Shown: positions 37,253 to 46,299 of the stretch, piece after piece
Position numbering within the stretch: the stretch's first letter is position 1
Layout of the letters: each line of letters starts with the position of its first letter
Source: Candidatus Aquivivens invisus
Lineage (GTDB): Bacteria; Omnitrophota; Gorgyraeia; Aquiviventales; Aquiviventaceae
Assembly (NCBI GenBank): GCA_001804415.1
Contig: MHGA01000037.1
Location: 1-56,798, forward strand
DNA length: 56,798 bases
Direction of reading: 5' to 3'
Made by a program: the position numbers and the translations under genes
The notes under the pieces: generated by a model
Told to the model about the DNA's origin: nothing
Databases searched by the model: none
What the model saw: only the letters and a program-made list of their open reading frames with translations

Positions 37253-38814
37253 TGGTCATGCCCAAAGCCTTCTACATCACGACCCCGCTGTACTACGTGA
37301 ATGCCGCGCCGCACATCGGGCACTCCTACACGACGGTGGCGGCGGATTGCCTGGCCCGGTATCACCGGCTGAACGGTGAGCCGGTCTTCTTCTTGACCGG
37401 CACCGATGAGCATGGCCAAAAAATTGAGCAGGCCGCTCGAGCAGCCGGCCTTGAGCCGAAGGCGTTCACGGATCAGACCGCTCAGACTTTTCACGCGCTC
37501 TGGAAGACCTTGAACATCAGCTACGACCGCTTCATCCGGACGACGGATGCGGACCACATCCGCGTGGTCCAACGCGCCCTCCAGCACCTGCGCCCCCAAC
37601 TGCGCCAAGGCCCCTCGACCTTCTTCTACTGCGTGCCGTGCGAAACCCAATGGGCGCAGAGCGACGTGGCGGATCCTCACGCGCCGGAGTGTCCATCCTG
37701 CCGGCGTGCGCTCGAGCAGGTGGAGGAGGAGAATTTCTTCCTCCCCCTGGAGCCGCACCGCCAGTGGCTGAAGGCGCACATCGACGCGCACCCCGCCTTC
37801 GTCCAGCCGGAGGCTCGGCGCAACGAACTCCTTGCCTTGCTGGAGCAACCGCTTCCCGACCTGTGCCTGACGAGACCCACCGCGCGCCTTTCGTGGGGCA
37901 TTGAGGTGCCCTTCAGCCGGGTGCATGTGACGTACGTGTGGGTGGATGCGCTGCTCAATTACCTTACCGCGGCGGGGTACGGGACCGCCGCGTTTGAGGC
38001 GACGTGGCCGGCGGACGTGCACGTCATCGGCAAGGACATCCTGCGGCACCATGCGCTCTACTGGCCCATCCTCCTGCACGCGCTGGGACTCCCCGATGCC
38101 CAGATGCCGCGGATGATCTTTGCGCACGGGTGGTGGACCATCGGCGAACAGAAGATGTCGAAGTCCCGCGGCAACATCGTGGATCCGAACGTCGTGATCG
38201 CGGACGGCTTGAAGGACCAGCCCTATGCCGCCGATGTGTATCGCTATTTCCTCCTGAGGGAGGTGCCCTTCGGCCAGGATGGGAGCTTCTCAGAGGAGGC
38301 GATTCGCAAACGGCTGGAGACGGATCTGGCCAACGACCTGGGCAACCTGCTCCATCGCACGCTCTCCATGATCGAACGGTACTGCCACGGCCGTCTCCCG
38401 GCCGCCGGGCCCGTCGGGTGCGCGGTGGATGATGCGCCTTTGCGGGACGGCGCACTCGGCCTGTCCAAACAGCTCGAGGAGCGGATGGCGCGGCTGGATT
38501 TCTCCGGCGCCCTGGAGGCGATCTTTCAGCTCATCACCCGGGCCAATCGCTATATCGAATTACAGGCTCCCTGGCAGCTGGCCAAGGCGGGCGAGCCCGC
38601 GCGGCTCCACACCGTGCTGGCCGTGCTGACCGAAGTCATCCGCATCGTGGCCGTCGCCTTGGATCCGTTCATGCCGTCGGTGGCCGAGGCCGCCTGGGCG
38701 CAGCTCGGGCTGGGTGGGACGCCACGTCGATTGCGCGACACGACGCAGTGGCCGGGCGTCACCGCGGGCCAGCCGATCGGCACGCGCGCCGTCTTGTTTC
38801 CTAAGACCTCGTGA
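37252..38814 (+). CDS. metG: Methionyl-tRNA synthetase
   Basis: Charges tRNA-Met, 520 aa. HIGH motif APHIGHSY (about 18), four-cysteine knuckle CVPCETQW..CPSCRRAL (about 126-150), KMSKS motif EQKMSKSRGNIVDP near 302, and an anticodon-binding helical domain to residue 500. It lacks the C-terminal tRNA-binding/dimer domain of longer forms. ATG 37252 or 37258 (MPKAFYITTPLYYVN) may be the start. The mRNA start would lie in a strong stem. Confidence 0.95.
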   Translation: MVMPKAFYITTPLYYVNAAPHIGHSYTTVAADCLARYHRLNGEPVFFLTGTDEHGQKIEQAARAAGLEPKAFTDQTAQTFHALWKTLNISYDRFIRTTDADHIRVVQRALQHLRPQLRQGPSTFFYCVPCETQWAQSDVADPHAPECPSCRRALEQVEEENFFLPLEPHRQWLKAHIDAHPAFVQPEARRNELLALLEQPLPDLCLTRPTARLSWGIEVPFSRVHVTYVWVDALLNYLTAAGYGTAAFEATWPADVHVIGKDILRHHALYWPILLHALGLPDAQMPRMIFAHGWWTIGEQKMSKSRGNIVDPNVVIADGLKDQPYAADVYRYFLLREVPFGQDGSFSEEAIRKRLETDLANDLGNLLHRTLSMIERYCHGRLPAAGPVGCAVDDAPLRDGALGLSKQLEERMARLDFSGALEAIFQLITRANRYIELQAPWQLAKAGEPARLHTVLAVLTEVIRIVAVALDPFMPSVAEAAWAQLGLGGTPRRLRDTTQWPGVTAGQPIGTRAVLFPKTS

Positions 38815-38859
38815 TGCCACGGATGAGCACATGATGGCACAAAGGACTCGCCGGACACG

Positions 38860-39915
38860 ATGACACGCGGGACTTCGCTGTTGTATCGACGAGGGTTCTA
38901 TCTGATGCTGGGCGGCTTCGTCGCGCTGCTGTACGGCTACCTCTGGGTGAAGCAGCTGGACAAACCGGCCGGGTGGGAGCCGCCGACGGCGTGGTCCACC
39001 CAGGAAGTGGGCGCCGCAGCGTTGACGCTGGACTCCGCGAAACTCCTCGAGGTGCTCCGGCGTGATGAGGGGCTGGCGCGCTTGGTCAATCTGTGGGGTC
39101 TGGTGGCCCTGTTCCTGTTGGCTGGCGGGCTAATCCTGAGCGCGCAGGCGCTGGCCCGCGGGACGGTATGGCGCGTCCTTCGAGCCCGAGATTCGCATCT
39201 GCCCGGCACGTGGTTGCTGGGCGACGTCGGCAGGCTCTTCCTGTTGGTGGTCCTGGTCGCCAGTCTCCTGCCGTTTGTCCAGATGGGTGTGGTGGTGTGG
39301 ACCGGGGCTTCCGGGTCATGGACCTCCTCCCACCTGTGGAGTCTGGTATCGATGTTTCTCCTCGAAGGGTGGGTGGCGTTGGTGGTCTGGGGACTCGCCA
39401 CCGCAAAATCGCGTTCATGGTCTGTGATGCTGGGGTTCTCACGACGGGGGAGCCTGCGCGCGATGGAGCAGGCGATGATGGGCTACCTCGCCTGTTTCCC
39501 GTGGCTGATGGGCCTGTTGTGGGCGATTGTCATGCTCTGTGAACGGTGGCACATCCAGCCGCCGCTTGAGCCCATCCATGAGCTGTTGTTGATCGAGCGC
39601 TCTCCGCTGGTCTTGAGCTTGACCGTCGTGTTGGCGTGCGTGGTGGGACCGGTGGTGGAGGAGATCTTCTTCCGGGGGGTGGTGTTTACCGCGCTGCGCA
39701 CGCGGACCTCCCGCCTGGCCGCCATGGTGATCAGCGGCGGCGCGTTTGCCGCCGCGCATACGAATGCGGTGGGCTTCCTGCCGATCCTGCTGCTGGGATG
39801 CTTGTTGGCCGTGTGTTACGAGCGCAGCGGCTCGCTGTGGGCCCCCATCGCGGTGCACGTGTTTCATAACAGCCTGCTCATCGGGATGGCGCTCACCCTG
39901 AAGGCGTTGCTATGA
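38860..39915 (+). CDS. CPBP-family intramembrane metalloprotease
   Basis: 351 aa with about eight hydrophobic segments. The C-terminal part holds the CPBP (Rce1/Abi) signature: EEIFFRGVVFTAL (Glu-Glu and Arg near 266-272), a second motif AAAHTNAVGFLPILLLGCLL, and SLWAPIAVHVFHNSL with the third metal site. Family members cleave CaaX-like or bacteriocin and signalling peptides in the membrane; the substrate here is unknown. The stop overlaps thiL by ATGA, implying co-expression. Confidence 0.85.
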   Translation: MTRGTSLLYRRGFYLMLGGFVALLYGYLWVKQLDKPAGWEPPTAWSTQEVGAAALTLDSAKLLEVLRRDEGLARLVNLWGLVALFLLAGGLILSAQALARGTVWRVLRARDSHLPGTWLLGDVGRLFLLVVLVASLLPFVQMGVVVWTGASGSWTSSHLWSLVSMFLLEGWVALVVWGLATAKSRSWSVMLGFSRRGSLRAMEQAMMGYLACFPWLMGLLWAIVMLCERWHIQPPLEPIHELLLIERSPLVLSLTVVLACVVGPVVEEIFFRGVVFTALRTRTSRLAAMVISGGAFAAAHTNAVGFLPILLLGCLLAVCYERSGSLWAPIAVHVFHNSLLIGMALTLKALL

Positions 39916-40823
39916 GTGTGACCGTTGCGGAACTTGGCGAAGTTCAGCTCATCGAACGTCTGCGCTGCCGGATGCCGCGCGCTGCCTCGGTGCGGGTCGG
40001 CATCGGCGATGATGCGGCCGTCTTGCGCTGGGGTGGCCGAGACGAGCTGTTGTTCGCCAGTGACATGCTCATTGAGGGCACACACTTCACCAGACGGACG
40101 ACCCCGGCTCAAGGGATCGGCTGGAAAGCGCTGGCCTGCAACATCAGCGACATCGCCGCGATGGGCGGCGTGCCACGGTTCGCGGTCGTCTCCATAGGGC
40201 TGCCGCGCGGCATCCGGCTTTCGTGGGTGGATGGACTCTACCGCGGCCTGCGGCGATGCGCGCGGCGGTATGGCGTGGCCCTGGTCGGGGGCGATACCGT
40301 CCGGGCGCCCTGCGTGGTGGTCGATGTCGCCATCCTCGGCCGCGTGCCGGCGGGACGCGCGGTCTTGCGCCGCCGAGCCCGCGTGGGCGATCGGCTCTTT
40401 GTCACCGGTCGTCTGGGAGGCTCGCTGGCCAGTGGTCGCCATGCGCGCTTCACCCCGAGACTGCGGGAAGCGCAGTGGCTGATGCGCCATGTGCCGGTTC
40501 ATGCCATGATCGATCTGTCGGACGGATTGGCGTCTGACCTCTGGCAGATCGCGCGCGCAAGCCGAGTGACGCTTCGGATCGATGCCGCGAGCCTCCCGGT
40601 CTCCCGCACCGCGCGCACCGTCCGGCACGCGCTCATGGACGGGGAGGATTTCGAGTTGTTGTTTGCCGTTGCAGCGCACGCCGCCGGAGGCGTGCCGCGC
40701 GCGATCGGTCGGGTGCCGGTGACGGCAATCGGCGTGGTCGCCGCGCGCGGGGCTGCCGTGCAACTGGTCAATCGCGATGGCCGCATCCAACCCCTCATCC
40801 CGACAGGCTTCAAGCATTTTTGA
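39912..40823 (+). CDS. thiL: Thiamine-monophosphate kinase
   Basis: Phosphorylates thiamine phosphate to the active diphosphate. 303 aa: VRVGIGDDAAVLRW near residue 29, FASDMLIEGTHFTRRTTPAQGIGWKAL near 54, NISDIAAMGGVPRFAVVSIGLPRG near 83, and VGGDTVRAP near 127, all AIRS-fold ThiL motifs. ATG overlaps the CPBP gene stop. A lone thiS is near 53.5 kb. Confidence 0.92.
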   Translation: MSVTVAELGEVQLIERLRCRMPRAASVRVGIGDDAAVLRWGGRDELLFASDMLIEGTHFTRRTTPAQGIGWKALACNISDIAAMGGVPRFAVVSIGLPRGIRLSWVDGLYRGLRRCARRYGVALVGGDTVRAPCVVVDVAILGRVPAGRAVLRRRARVGDRLFVTGRLGGSLASGRHARFTPRLREAQWLMRHVPVHAMIDLSDGLASDLWQIARASRVTLRIDAASLPVSRTARTVRHALMDGEDFELLFAVAAHAAGGVPRAIGRVPVTAIGVVAARGAAVQLVNRDGRIQPLIPTGFKHF

Positions 40824-41280
40824 GCTGACCACGAAATCCGTGGAAGAGACCCAGCAGCTGGGCGAGCGGCTCGGCTCGCTGCTGAGGGCGGGGGACGTCG
40901 TGGCGCTGATCGGGGAGCTCGGCAGCGGCAAGACGACCTGCGTCCAAGGCATCGCCAAGGGGCTGGGGATTGATCCGTCGTCGGTGAAGAGCCCCACGTT
41001 TGTCCTCTTGCGCGACTATCCCGGCGGACGAGTCGGGCTGGTCCACGTCGACGGCTACCGCCTGGAGGGGGAACCCCAGGCGATCTGGCTGGATCTGGAG
41101 TGGATGTTCTCTGCAAAGAAGGTGACGGTGATTGAGTGGGCTGATCGCTTTGCCGGATGCCTTCCGGAGGCGCGCCTGGAGCTGCGCCTGGCCCACAAGA
41201 CGACGAACCAACGGCTCCTCAGCGCGATTCCCCATGGCCCTCGGGCCATGGAGGTCGTCGCCGGCCTTCGTTCCTCATGA
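40777..41280 (+). CDS. tsaE: tRNA threonylcarbamoyladenosine ATPase TsaE
   Basis: ATPase that cycles the t6A-modification complex, 167 aa. P-loop GELGSGKTTCVQGIAKGLG near residue 46, SPTFVLLRDYPG near 71, HVDGYRL near 89, and VIEWADRFAG near 116. The ATG at 40777 overlaps thiL by 47 nt; an in-frame GTG at 40841 would cut the first beta-strand, so the long form is preferred. Stop overlaps tsaB by ATGA. Confidence 0.9.
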   Translation: MAASNPSSRQASSIFELTTKSVEETQQLGERLGSLLRAGDVVALIGELGSGKTTCVQGIAKGLGIDPSSVKSPTFVLLRDYPGGRVGLVHVDGYRLEGEPQAIWLDLEWMFSAKKVTVIEWADRFAGCLPEARLELRLAHKTTNQRLLSAIPHGPRAMEVVAGLRSS

Positions 41281-41990
41281 ACGTCTTAGCGATTGAGACA
41301 TCCACCGAGCAACTGGGCGTGGCGCTGGTGGACGAAGCGCGCGTGCTGGCGTCGTACGAGCTCCTCGCGGAGCACCCGCACGCCATCGAGCTGCCCGCCG
41401 CCGTTACGCGGGTGCTCGAGGCGGCCGGGCTGTCCCTGCACGACATCGAGGCGCTGGCGGTCGATATCGGGCCGGGGTCGTTCACCGGCCTTCGCATCGG
41501 GATCGCCTTTGTGAAGGCCCTGGCGTTCTGTCACAGGAAGCCCGTGGTCGGCGTGCCCTCGCTCGATGTCCTTGCCGCGCAACTGCCGTTCGCCCCCCAC
41601 CGTGTCTGTCCCATCCTTGATGCCAAGCAGCGCAAGCTCTACGCGGCGCTCTACCGAATGGAGGGTGGGACGCTTAAGAGGCAATCCGATCATCTCCTCC
41701 TCGGCGTTGAGGAACTCCTGCCCAGGTTGGGCAACGGCCCGGTGATCCTTCTCGGGGATGGGGTCGCCCGATATCGAGAGGCGTTGACGAGCGCGCTGGG
41801 TGATCGTGCCCTCATCGCCGCCCCAGAGTTTTGGTTCCCAGGCGCCGCCACGCTCGGTCGGCTGGGCCTTGAGCGGTTCCGACAGGGAGCGCGCGACGAT
41901 CCTGCCGCCTTAGTCCCGATGTATCTCTACCCCCGCGACTGCACCATCCGCCCGACCCCGGCTGTCTCGACGCCTGCCACAAGCCGTTAG
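41277..41990 (+). CDS. tsaB: tRNA threonylcarbamoyladenosine protein TsaB
   Basis: Inactive paralogue of the t6A transferase TsaD that acts as its partner; 237 aa. Starts MNVLAIETSTEQLGVALVDE, with HAIELPAAVTRVLEAAGLSLHDIEALAVDIGPGSFTGLRIG, the TsaB hallmark, near 45-85. ATG 41277 overlaps the tsaE stop (ATGA), a common pair. Confidence 0.92.
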   Translation: MNVLAIETSTEQLGVALVDEARVLASYELLAEHPHAIELPAAVTRVLEAAGLSLHDIEALAVDIGPGSFTGLRIGIAFVKALAFCHRKPVVGVPSLDVLAAQLPFAPHRVCPILDAKQRKLYAALYRMEGGTLKRQSDHLLLGVEELLPRLGNGPVILLGDGVARYREALTSALGDRALIAAPEFWFPGAATLGRLGLERFRQGARDDPAALVPMYLYPRDCTIRPTPAVSTPATSR

Positions 41991-42015
41991 CGTTCCCCTC
42001 CAGGCTTGCTATAAT
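41987..42015 (+). promoter_or_regulatory. Extended -10 promoter before ilvB
   Basis: TTAGCG (41987-41992), 17-nt spacer, TGCTATAAT (TATAAT at 42010-42015). The ilvB ATG starts 11 nt later, so the mRNA is probably nearly leaderless and no attenuator fits upstream. Confidence 0.55.
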
Positions 42016-42026
42016 AGAAGGTTGCG

Positions 42027-43796
42027 ATGGCCACGACAAAAGGCGCCAAGATCCTCGTCGAATGCCTCAAACGAGAAGGGGTGGAGATCGCCTTCGGGAT
42101 CCCCGGCGGGGTGAATCTGCCCACCTTTGACGCCCTCTACGATTCCGGCATCAACGTCATCCTGACGGTGCACGAGCAAGGGGCCGCCCACATGGCCGAT
42201 GGCTACGCCCGCGCCACCGGCAAGGTGGGGGTCTGCCTGGCGACGTCCGGGCCGGGTGCCACGAACCTGACCACGGGCATCGCGACGGCCTTCATGGACT
42301 CCATCCCCGTCGTCGCGCTGACCGGCCAGGTGCGCACGACCGTCATCGGCAACGACGCCTTCCAGGAAGTCGACACCATCGGGGTCACGCGGCCGATCAC
42401 CAAGCACAGCTTTCTGGTGAAAGACGTGCGGGACATCGCGCGCACCGTGCGCGAGGCGTTCTTCATTGCTCGGACTGGGCGGCCCGGCCCCGTGCTCATC
42501 GACCTGCCGGTGGACACGACCGTAGCGGAGGCCGAATTCCTCTATCCGGAAGAGGTGACGATCCGCGGCTACAAGCCGAAAATCCTGGTTGACGCCGCCA
42601 TCGACTCCATCGACCAGGCGAACATCGAACGGGCCGTTGAGGCCATCGCGAGGAGCCGCCGCCCGGTGATCTACGCCGGCGCCGGGGTGATTCACGGGGG
42701 CGCCTCGGCGGAGCTGCTTGAGCTGGCCCACAAGACCCGCATTCCCGTGACGACGAGCCTGCTCGGCTTGGGCGGCTTCCCGGAAACCGATCCGCTGAGT
42801 CTGGGGATGTTGGGCATGCACGGGTTTGAGTACACCAACTATGCCGTGGCGGCGTGCGATTGTTTGATTGGCATCGGCGCGCGATTTGATGACCGGGTGA
42901 CGGGGAAGCCGGATGAGTTTGCCAAGCAGGCGACCAAGATCCACATCGACGTGGATCCATCCTCGATCAACAAGACCGTGCTCGTGGATATCCCGATCAT
43001 CGGGGATGTGAAAGCGGTCCTGCGCACGCTGAACGCGCTGGTCAAGCCGGCGGACACCGGGGCGTGGCTTGCGCGGATCGGCGAGATGCGCAAGACATAT
43101 CCGCTGATCTACCGGAAGAAAGACAAGGTGCTGCCGCAGGTGGTCGTCCAGCAGATTTCGGCGGCCACCAAGGGCAACGCGGTGATTGCCACCGGGGTGG
43201 GCCAGCACCAGATGTGGGCGGCGCAGTATTACCAGTTCAACCACCCGCGGTCCCTCATTACCAGCGGCGGGTTGGGGACGATGGGCTTCGGATTGCCGGC
43301 CGCCATCGGTGCGCAATTCGGGCGGCCCGGGGAGGTCGTGTGGGACATCGACGGCGATGGGAGTTTCCAGATGACGGCGCAGGAACTGGCCACCGCCGCG
43401 CAGCATCACCTGCCGATCAAAGTGGCGATCATGAACAACCAATTCCACGGGATGGTGCGCCAGTGGCAGGATCTGTTCTACCAGAGCCGCTACGCCCAAT
43501 CACGCCTGAACCCGGTGGACTTCGTGAAACTGGCCGAGGCCAACGGGTGCGTGGGGATCCGCGTGGAGCGGGACCAGGAGGTGCGTCCGGCGATTGATCG
43601 CGCCATGAGGGTGAGCGATCGGCCGACCGTCATTGATTTCCTGGTGGAGTCGAAAGAGGACTGCTGGCCGATGATCGCGCCGGGCAAGCCGCACGACCAG
43701 ATGCTGGGGACCTACGAGAGCCTCAAAGACGCCGGCGGCGTGCCGCAGCATCGGCGGATCAGCCCTGACGAAGAAGCGAAGCTCAGCCTTGGTTGA
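42027..43796 (+). CDS. ilvB: Acetolactate synthase, large subunit
   Basis: ThDP-dependent first common step of branched-chain amino acid synthesis, 589 aa. The catalytic Glu is in VHEQGAAHMADGYARATG (about 50), AFQEVDTIGVTRPITKHS near 111, and the ThDP motif GDGSFQMTAQELATAAQHHLP..NNQFHGMVRQW near 450-480. The FAD-binding-like middle domain is complete. First gene of the ilvB-ilvN-orf-ilvC-orf-leuA run, with its own promoter. Confidence 0.96.
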   Translation: MATTKGAKILVECLKREGVEIAFGIPGGVNLPTFDALYDSGINVILTVHEQGAAHMADGYARATGKVGVCLATSGPGATNLTTGIATAFMDSIPVVALTGQVRTTVIGNDAFQEVDTIGVTRPITKHSFLVKDVRDIARTVREAFFIARTGRPGPVLIDLPVDTTVAEAEFLYPEEVTIRGYKPKILVDAAIDSIDQANIERAVEAIARSRRPVIYAGAGVIHGGASAELLELAHKTRIPVTTSLLGLGGFPETDPLSLGMLGMHGFEYTNYAVAACDCLIGIGARFDDRVTGKPDEFAKQATKIHIDVDPSSINKTVLVDIPIIGDVKAVLRTLNALVKPADTGAWLARIGEMRKTYPLIYRKKDKVLPQVVVQQISAATKGNAVIATGVGQHQMWAAQYYQFNHPRSLITSGGLGTMGFGLPAAIGAQFGRPGEVVWDIDGDGSFQMTAQELATAAQHHLPIKVAIMNNQFHGMVRQWQDLFYQSRYAQSRLNPVDFVKLAEANGCVGIRVERDQEVRPAIDRAMRVSDRPTVIDFLVESKEDCWPMIAPGKPHDQMLGTYESLKDAGGVPQHRRISPDEEAKLSLG

Positions 43797-43809
43797 AAAC
43801 TCACCATGG

Positions 43810-43885
43810 GCAGTCAGCAGTCAGCTTTCAGCAATCAGCGAAAACGTCATGCTGATTGCCGAGTGCTGATTGCCGAGTGCTGAAT
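43810..43885. repeat. Inverted CAGTCAG / TGCTGAT arrays between ilvB and ilvN
   Basis: Units CAGTCAG, CAGTCAG, CTTTCAG, CAATCAG (43811-43838) face TGCTGAT and TGCCGAG units (43850-43885), giving an imperfect hairpin that ends at the ilvN ATG. Confidence 0.8.
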
Positions 43886-43886
43886 C

Positions 43887-44369
43887 ATGAACGAAAAGCA
43901 TACCATCTCCTGTCTCGTCGAGAACCACTTCGGGGTGCTCGCGCGGGTGGCGGGGCTGATCAGTGCGCGCGGGTTCAACATCGACTCCTTGACGGTCAGC
44001 GCCACGGAGGATCCGACGGTCTCCCGCATGACCATCGTGGTGGACGCCGATGCGATCAAGCTCGAGCAGGTCAAGCGTCAGTTGGACCGGTTGATCGATG
44101 TGATCGGCGTGACTGAGTTGAGCGAGGGGAAGTTCATCGATCGCGAACTGCTCTTGGCTCGTGTGAAGAACGTCGGAAATGAACATGTCGAGTTGGAGCG
44201 ATTAGTACAATCCACTCCTGGAGCCAAAATAGCCGCGAGGTCTCCGGGATCATGCGTGGTGGAGGCTATCGGAGACACCAACATGTTGGACCAGTTCGTG
44301 GAACAATTGCGCGCCTACGGCATCGAGAAGCTGGTGCGCACCGGTCGTGTCGCCCTCGAAAAAGAGTGA
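43887..44369 (+). CDS. ilvN: Acetolactate synthase, small regulatory subunit
   Basis: ACT-domain regulator that gives valine feedback control, 160 aa. TISCLVENHFGVLARVAGLISARGFNIDSLTVSATEDPTVSRMTIVVD covers the first ACT domain (residues 5-52); the second half matches the C-terminal ACT-like domain (RELLLARVKNV.., DQFVEQLRAYGIEKLVRTGRVAL). The start follows the repeat hairpin. Confidence 0.94.
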   Translation: MNEKHTISCLVENHFGVLARVAGLISARGFNIDSLTVSATEDPTVSRMTIVVDADAIKLEQVKRQLDRLIDVIGVTELSEGKFIDRELLLARVKNVGNEHVELERLVQSTPGAKIAARSPGSCVVEAIGDTNMLDQFVEQLRAYGIEKLVRTGRVALEKE

Positions 44370-44460
44370 CAAGCGACAAGTGACAAGCGACAGGCGACAG
44401 GTGGCTCCGATGCGCGCGAGAGGGAAACGTATCTTGTCGCTTGTCGCTTGTGACTTGTCA
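44366..44460. repeat. Inverted GACAAG / CTTGTC arrays after ilvN
   Basis: Forward units 44366-44401 begin in the ilvN stop (GAGTGACAAG); reverse units at 44431-44460. The pair encloses a 30-nt loop. Confidence 0.83.
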
Positions 44461-44484
44461 CGGCCGCGAACGAAGTGAGCGGCG

Positions 44485-44841
44485 ATGGTGCCGTGGCCGA
44501 TTGCGCTGTTGACGCTGCTGTTTGGAGTGATCGCCACGCTCTCCTTGGCGACGGTCATCAAGGTCGCCACGGGCCTCACAACTCGCCCATTGGTCTGGCC
44601 GCTGCTCTGGTTCGCGATGTCGGCCGGGGCGACGGCGGGATTGCCATTCTTGAAGCCGTGGGCGAGGACGCTGGCGGTGACCGGCTTGGTGGCGATGACC
44701 GTTGTCGCGCTCTCGGTGGCCGGGTTGCTGATCCTCCAGGGCAGGCCGGTGGCGGCGCTTGTGTCGACGAGCGGCTCGGTGGTCTATCTCATCGCGCTGC
44801 GGTACCTCGGCCGGGCGCAGGTGAAGGCGTGGTTTGTGTAG
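44485..44841 (+). CDS. Small membrane protein of unknown function
   Basis: 118 aa with three to four hydrophobic helices (IALLTLLFGVIATLSLATVI, PLLWFAMSAGATAGLPFL, LAVTGLVAMTVVALSVAGLLIL, AALVSTSGSVVYLIALRYL). It lies in the ilv run between ilvN and ilvC with codon use like its neighbours, so it is probably expressed, but I recognise no family. A transport or regulatory part in branched-chain metabolism is only a guess from position. Confidence 0.55.
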   Translation: MVPWPIALLTLLFGVIATLSLATVIKVATGLTTRPLVWPLLWFAMSAGATAGLPFLKPWARTLAVTGLVAMTVVALSVAGLLILQGRPVAALVSTSGSVVYLIALRYLGRAQVKAWFV

Positions 44842-44872
44842 GTCTTGAGTCATGAGTCTTGTGTCTTGAGTC
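44840..44872 (+). repeat. GTCTTGA heptamer array left of ilvC
   Basis: GTCTTGA GTCATGA GTCTTGT GTCTTGA GTC, inverted with respect to the TCAAGAC array in the ilvC 3' end. Confidence 0.85.
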
Positions 44873-44899
44873 CAACGCGGCGTTGACGCAGGAGCCCAC

Positions 44900-46003
44900 A
44901 TGGCACGCATCTACTATGACAAGGACGCAGATCTCTCGGTGTTGAGGGGGAAGACCGTCGCGATCGTCGGCTACGGGATTCAGGGACGCGGCCAAGCCCT
45001 CAATCTCCGGGACAGCGGGGTGAACGTGATCGTCGCGCAGCGGCCCGGCGGGCCGAACTATGCTCTCGCGGAGCAAGACGGCTTCACGCCGTTGTCGGCG
45101 GCTTCGGCCGCGGCGAAGGCGGATCTCATCATGCTGCTCGCGCAGGATATGCTGCAGGGTCAGATCTACCGCGAGGCGATTGCGCCGCATCTGAAGGCCG
45201 GCAGGGGCCTTGGCTTCTCGCACGGCTTCGCGATTCTCTATCGCCTCATCGAGCCGCCGAAGTCTGTGGATGTGTTCCTGGTCGCCCCGAAAGGCCCTGG
45301 CAGCCTCGTGCGCTCGCAGTACCTTGAAGGGAAGGGGGTGCCGGCGCTGGTGGCCGTGCATCAGGATGCGACGGGTCGCGCGAAGCCGTTCGCCCTGGCG
45401 TGGGCCAAGGGTATTGGGGCGACGCGCGCCGGGACGCTCGAGACCACGTTTAAGGAAGAAACGGAGACCGACAACTTCGGTGAGCAGGCGGTCTTGTGCG
45501 GCGGGGTCTCCGCGTTGATTAAAGCCGGGTTTGAAACGCTGGTGGAAGCCGGCTATCAGCCGGAGCTGGCGTACTTTGAGTGCCTGCATGAGCTGAAGCT
45601 GATCACCGACATGATCTACGCGGGCGGCATCCAGGGGATGCGTAAGCGGGTCTCCGACACCGCCAAGTGGGGCGATGTGAAGTGCGGGCCGCGCATCATT
45701 GACGAGCGTGTGAAAGAGACCATGCGCCAGCTGCTGCGCGAAATCCAATCGGGCCAATTCGCCAAGGAATGGATCGCGGAGCATGAGGCCGGGCGGCCGG
45801 ACTTCACGCGGTTGATGCAGCAGGACGAGGTACATCCAATCGAGCAGGTGGGGCGGAAGCTGCGCGCGATGATGCCGTGGATTGGTGACCAGCGACAAGC
45901 GACAAGTGACAAGCGACAAGTGAAGAAAAGGACTCAAGACCCGAGACGCAAGACTCAAGTCAGAGCCAAGAGACGGCGGACGGCGGCGCGGAGTCGCTCA
46001 TAA
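44900..46003 (+). CDS. ilvC: Ketol-acid reductoisomerase
   Basis: Second enzyme of valine and isoleucine synthesis, 367 aa (class I is about 330). Rossmann motif GYGIQG at residues 24-29 (usually GYGSQG), metal ligands in [15 protein letters not shown], and [21 protein letters not shown]. The cofactor loop AQRPGGPNY (about 46-54) lacks the usual phosphate-binding serines. The extra C-terminus from about 333 is two heptamer arrays read in frame ([10 protein letters not shown] and TQDPRRKTQ) plus a basic tail. ATG follows CAGGAG. Neighbours confirm the pathway. Confidence 0.94.
   Translation: MARIYYDKDADLSVLRGKTVAIVGYGIQGRGQALNLRDSGVNVIVAQRPGGPNYALAEQDGFTPLSAASAAAKADLIMLLAQDMLQGQIYREAIAPHLKAGRGLGFSHGFAILYRLIEPPKSVDVFLVAPKGPGSLVRSQYLEGKGVPALVAVHQDATGRAKPFALAWAKGIGATRAGTLETTFKEETETDNFGEQAVLCGGVSALIKAGFETLVEAGYQPELAYFECLHELKLITDMIYAGGIQGMRKRVSDTAKWGDVKCGPRIIDERVKETMRQLLREIQSGQFAKEWIAEHEAGRPDFTRLMQQDEVHPIEQVGRKLRAMMPWIGDQRQATSDKRQVKKRTQDPRRKTQVRAKRRRTAARSRS
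45890..45961 (+). repeat. GACAAG and TCAAGAC arrays in the ilvC 3' end
   Basis: GACAAG units at 45890-45921, then ACTCAAG-type units at 45931-45961, both in frame. Confidence 0.87.
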
Positions 46004-46008
46004 ACAAC

Positions 46009-46050
46009 ACGCCAACCCGCTAACGCGCCAACGCGCTAACCCGTCAACGC
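46009..46050 (+). repeat. GCGCTAAC octamer array before the 82-aa gene
   Basis: About five 8-nt units (GCCAACCC GCTAACGC GCCAACGC GCTAACCC GTCAACGC) ending on the ATG. An exception to the 7-nt rule. Confidence 0.82.
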
Positions 46051-46299
46051 ATGTTTGAGAATCAGGTGCAGGAGCCGAAGGCGTTCGTCGAGGTCTTGCG
46101 GCAGTTCCACGCCACACCGGCTGAGGCGCGGGGCGAGTTGGCCAACGCGATGTCCGATGCCATCATCCACAAACGGGTGGATCTGGCGGAGGTGCGACAG
46201 TTGTTGATTGACGCCGGCGATCAGGGGCTCATGGACAGCCTGGATCAGTTGCTGGATTTGATTGAGCCGTATATAGAGGAAGGCGGAGTCGAGGAGTAG
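46051..46299 (+). CDS. Small helical protein of unknown function
   Basis: 82 aa, acidic, all-helical in appearance (FVEVLRQFHATPAEARGELANAMSDAI and VDLAEVRQLLIDAGDQGLMDSLDQLLDLIEPYIEEGG), no membrane segment. It sits between ilvC and leuA and is framed by repeat arrays on both sides. Codon use matches the neighbours, so I take it as real; I recognise no family. Confidence 0.6.
   Translation: MFENQVQEPKAFVEVLRQFHATPAEARGELANAMSDAIIHKRVDLAEVRQLLIDAGDQGLMDSLDQLLDLIEPYIEEGGVEE

Noticed and set aside
38809-38859. Inverted repeat between metG and the CPBP gene
   Set aside because: Only short imperfect matches (GATGCCAC against GATGGCAC), not convincing as a stem or a heptamer array.
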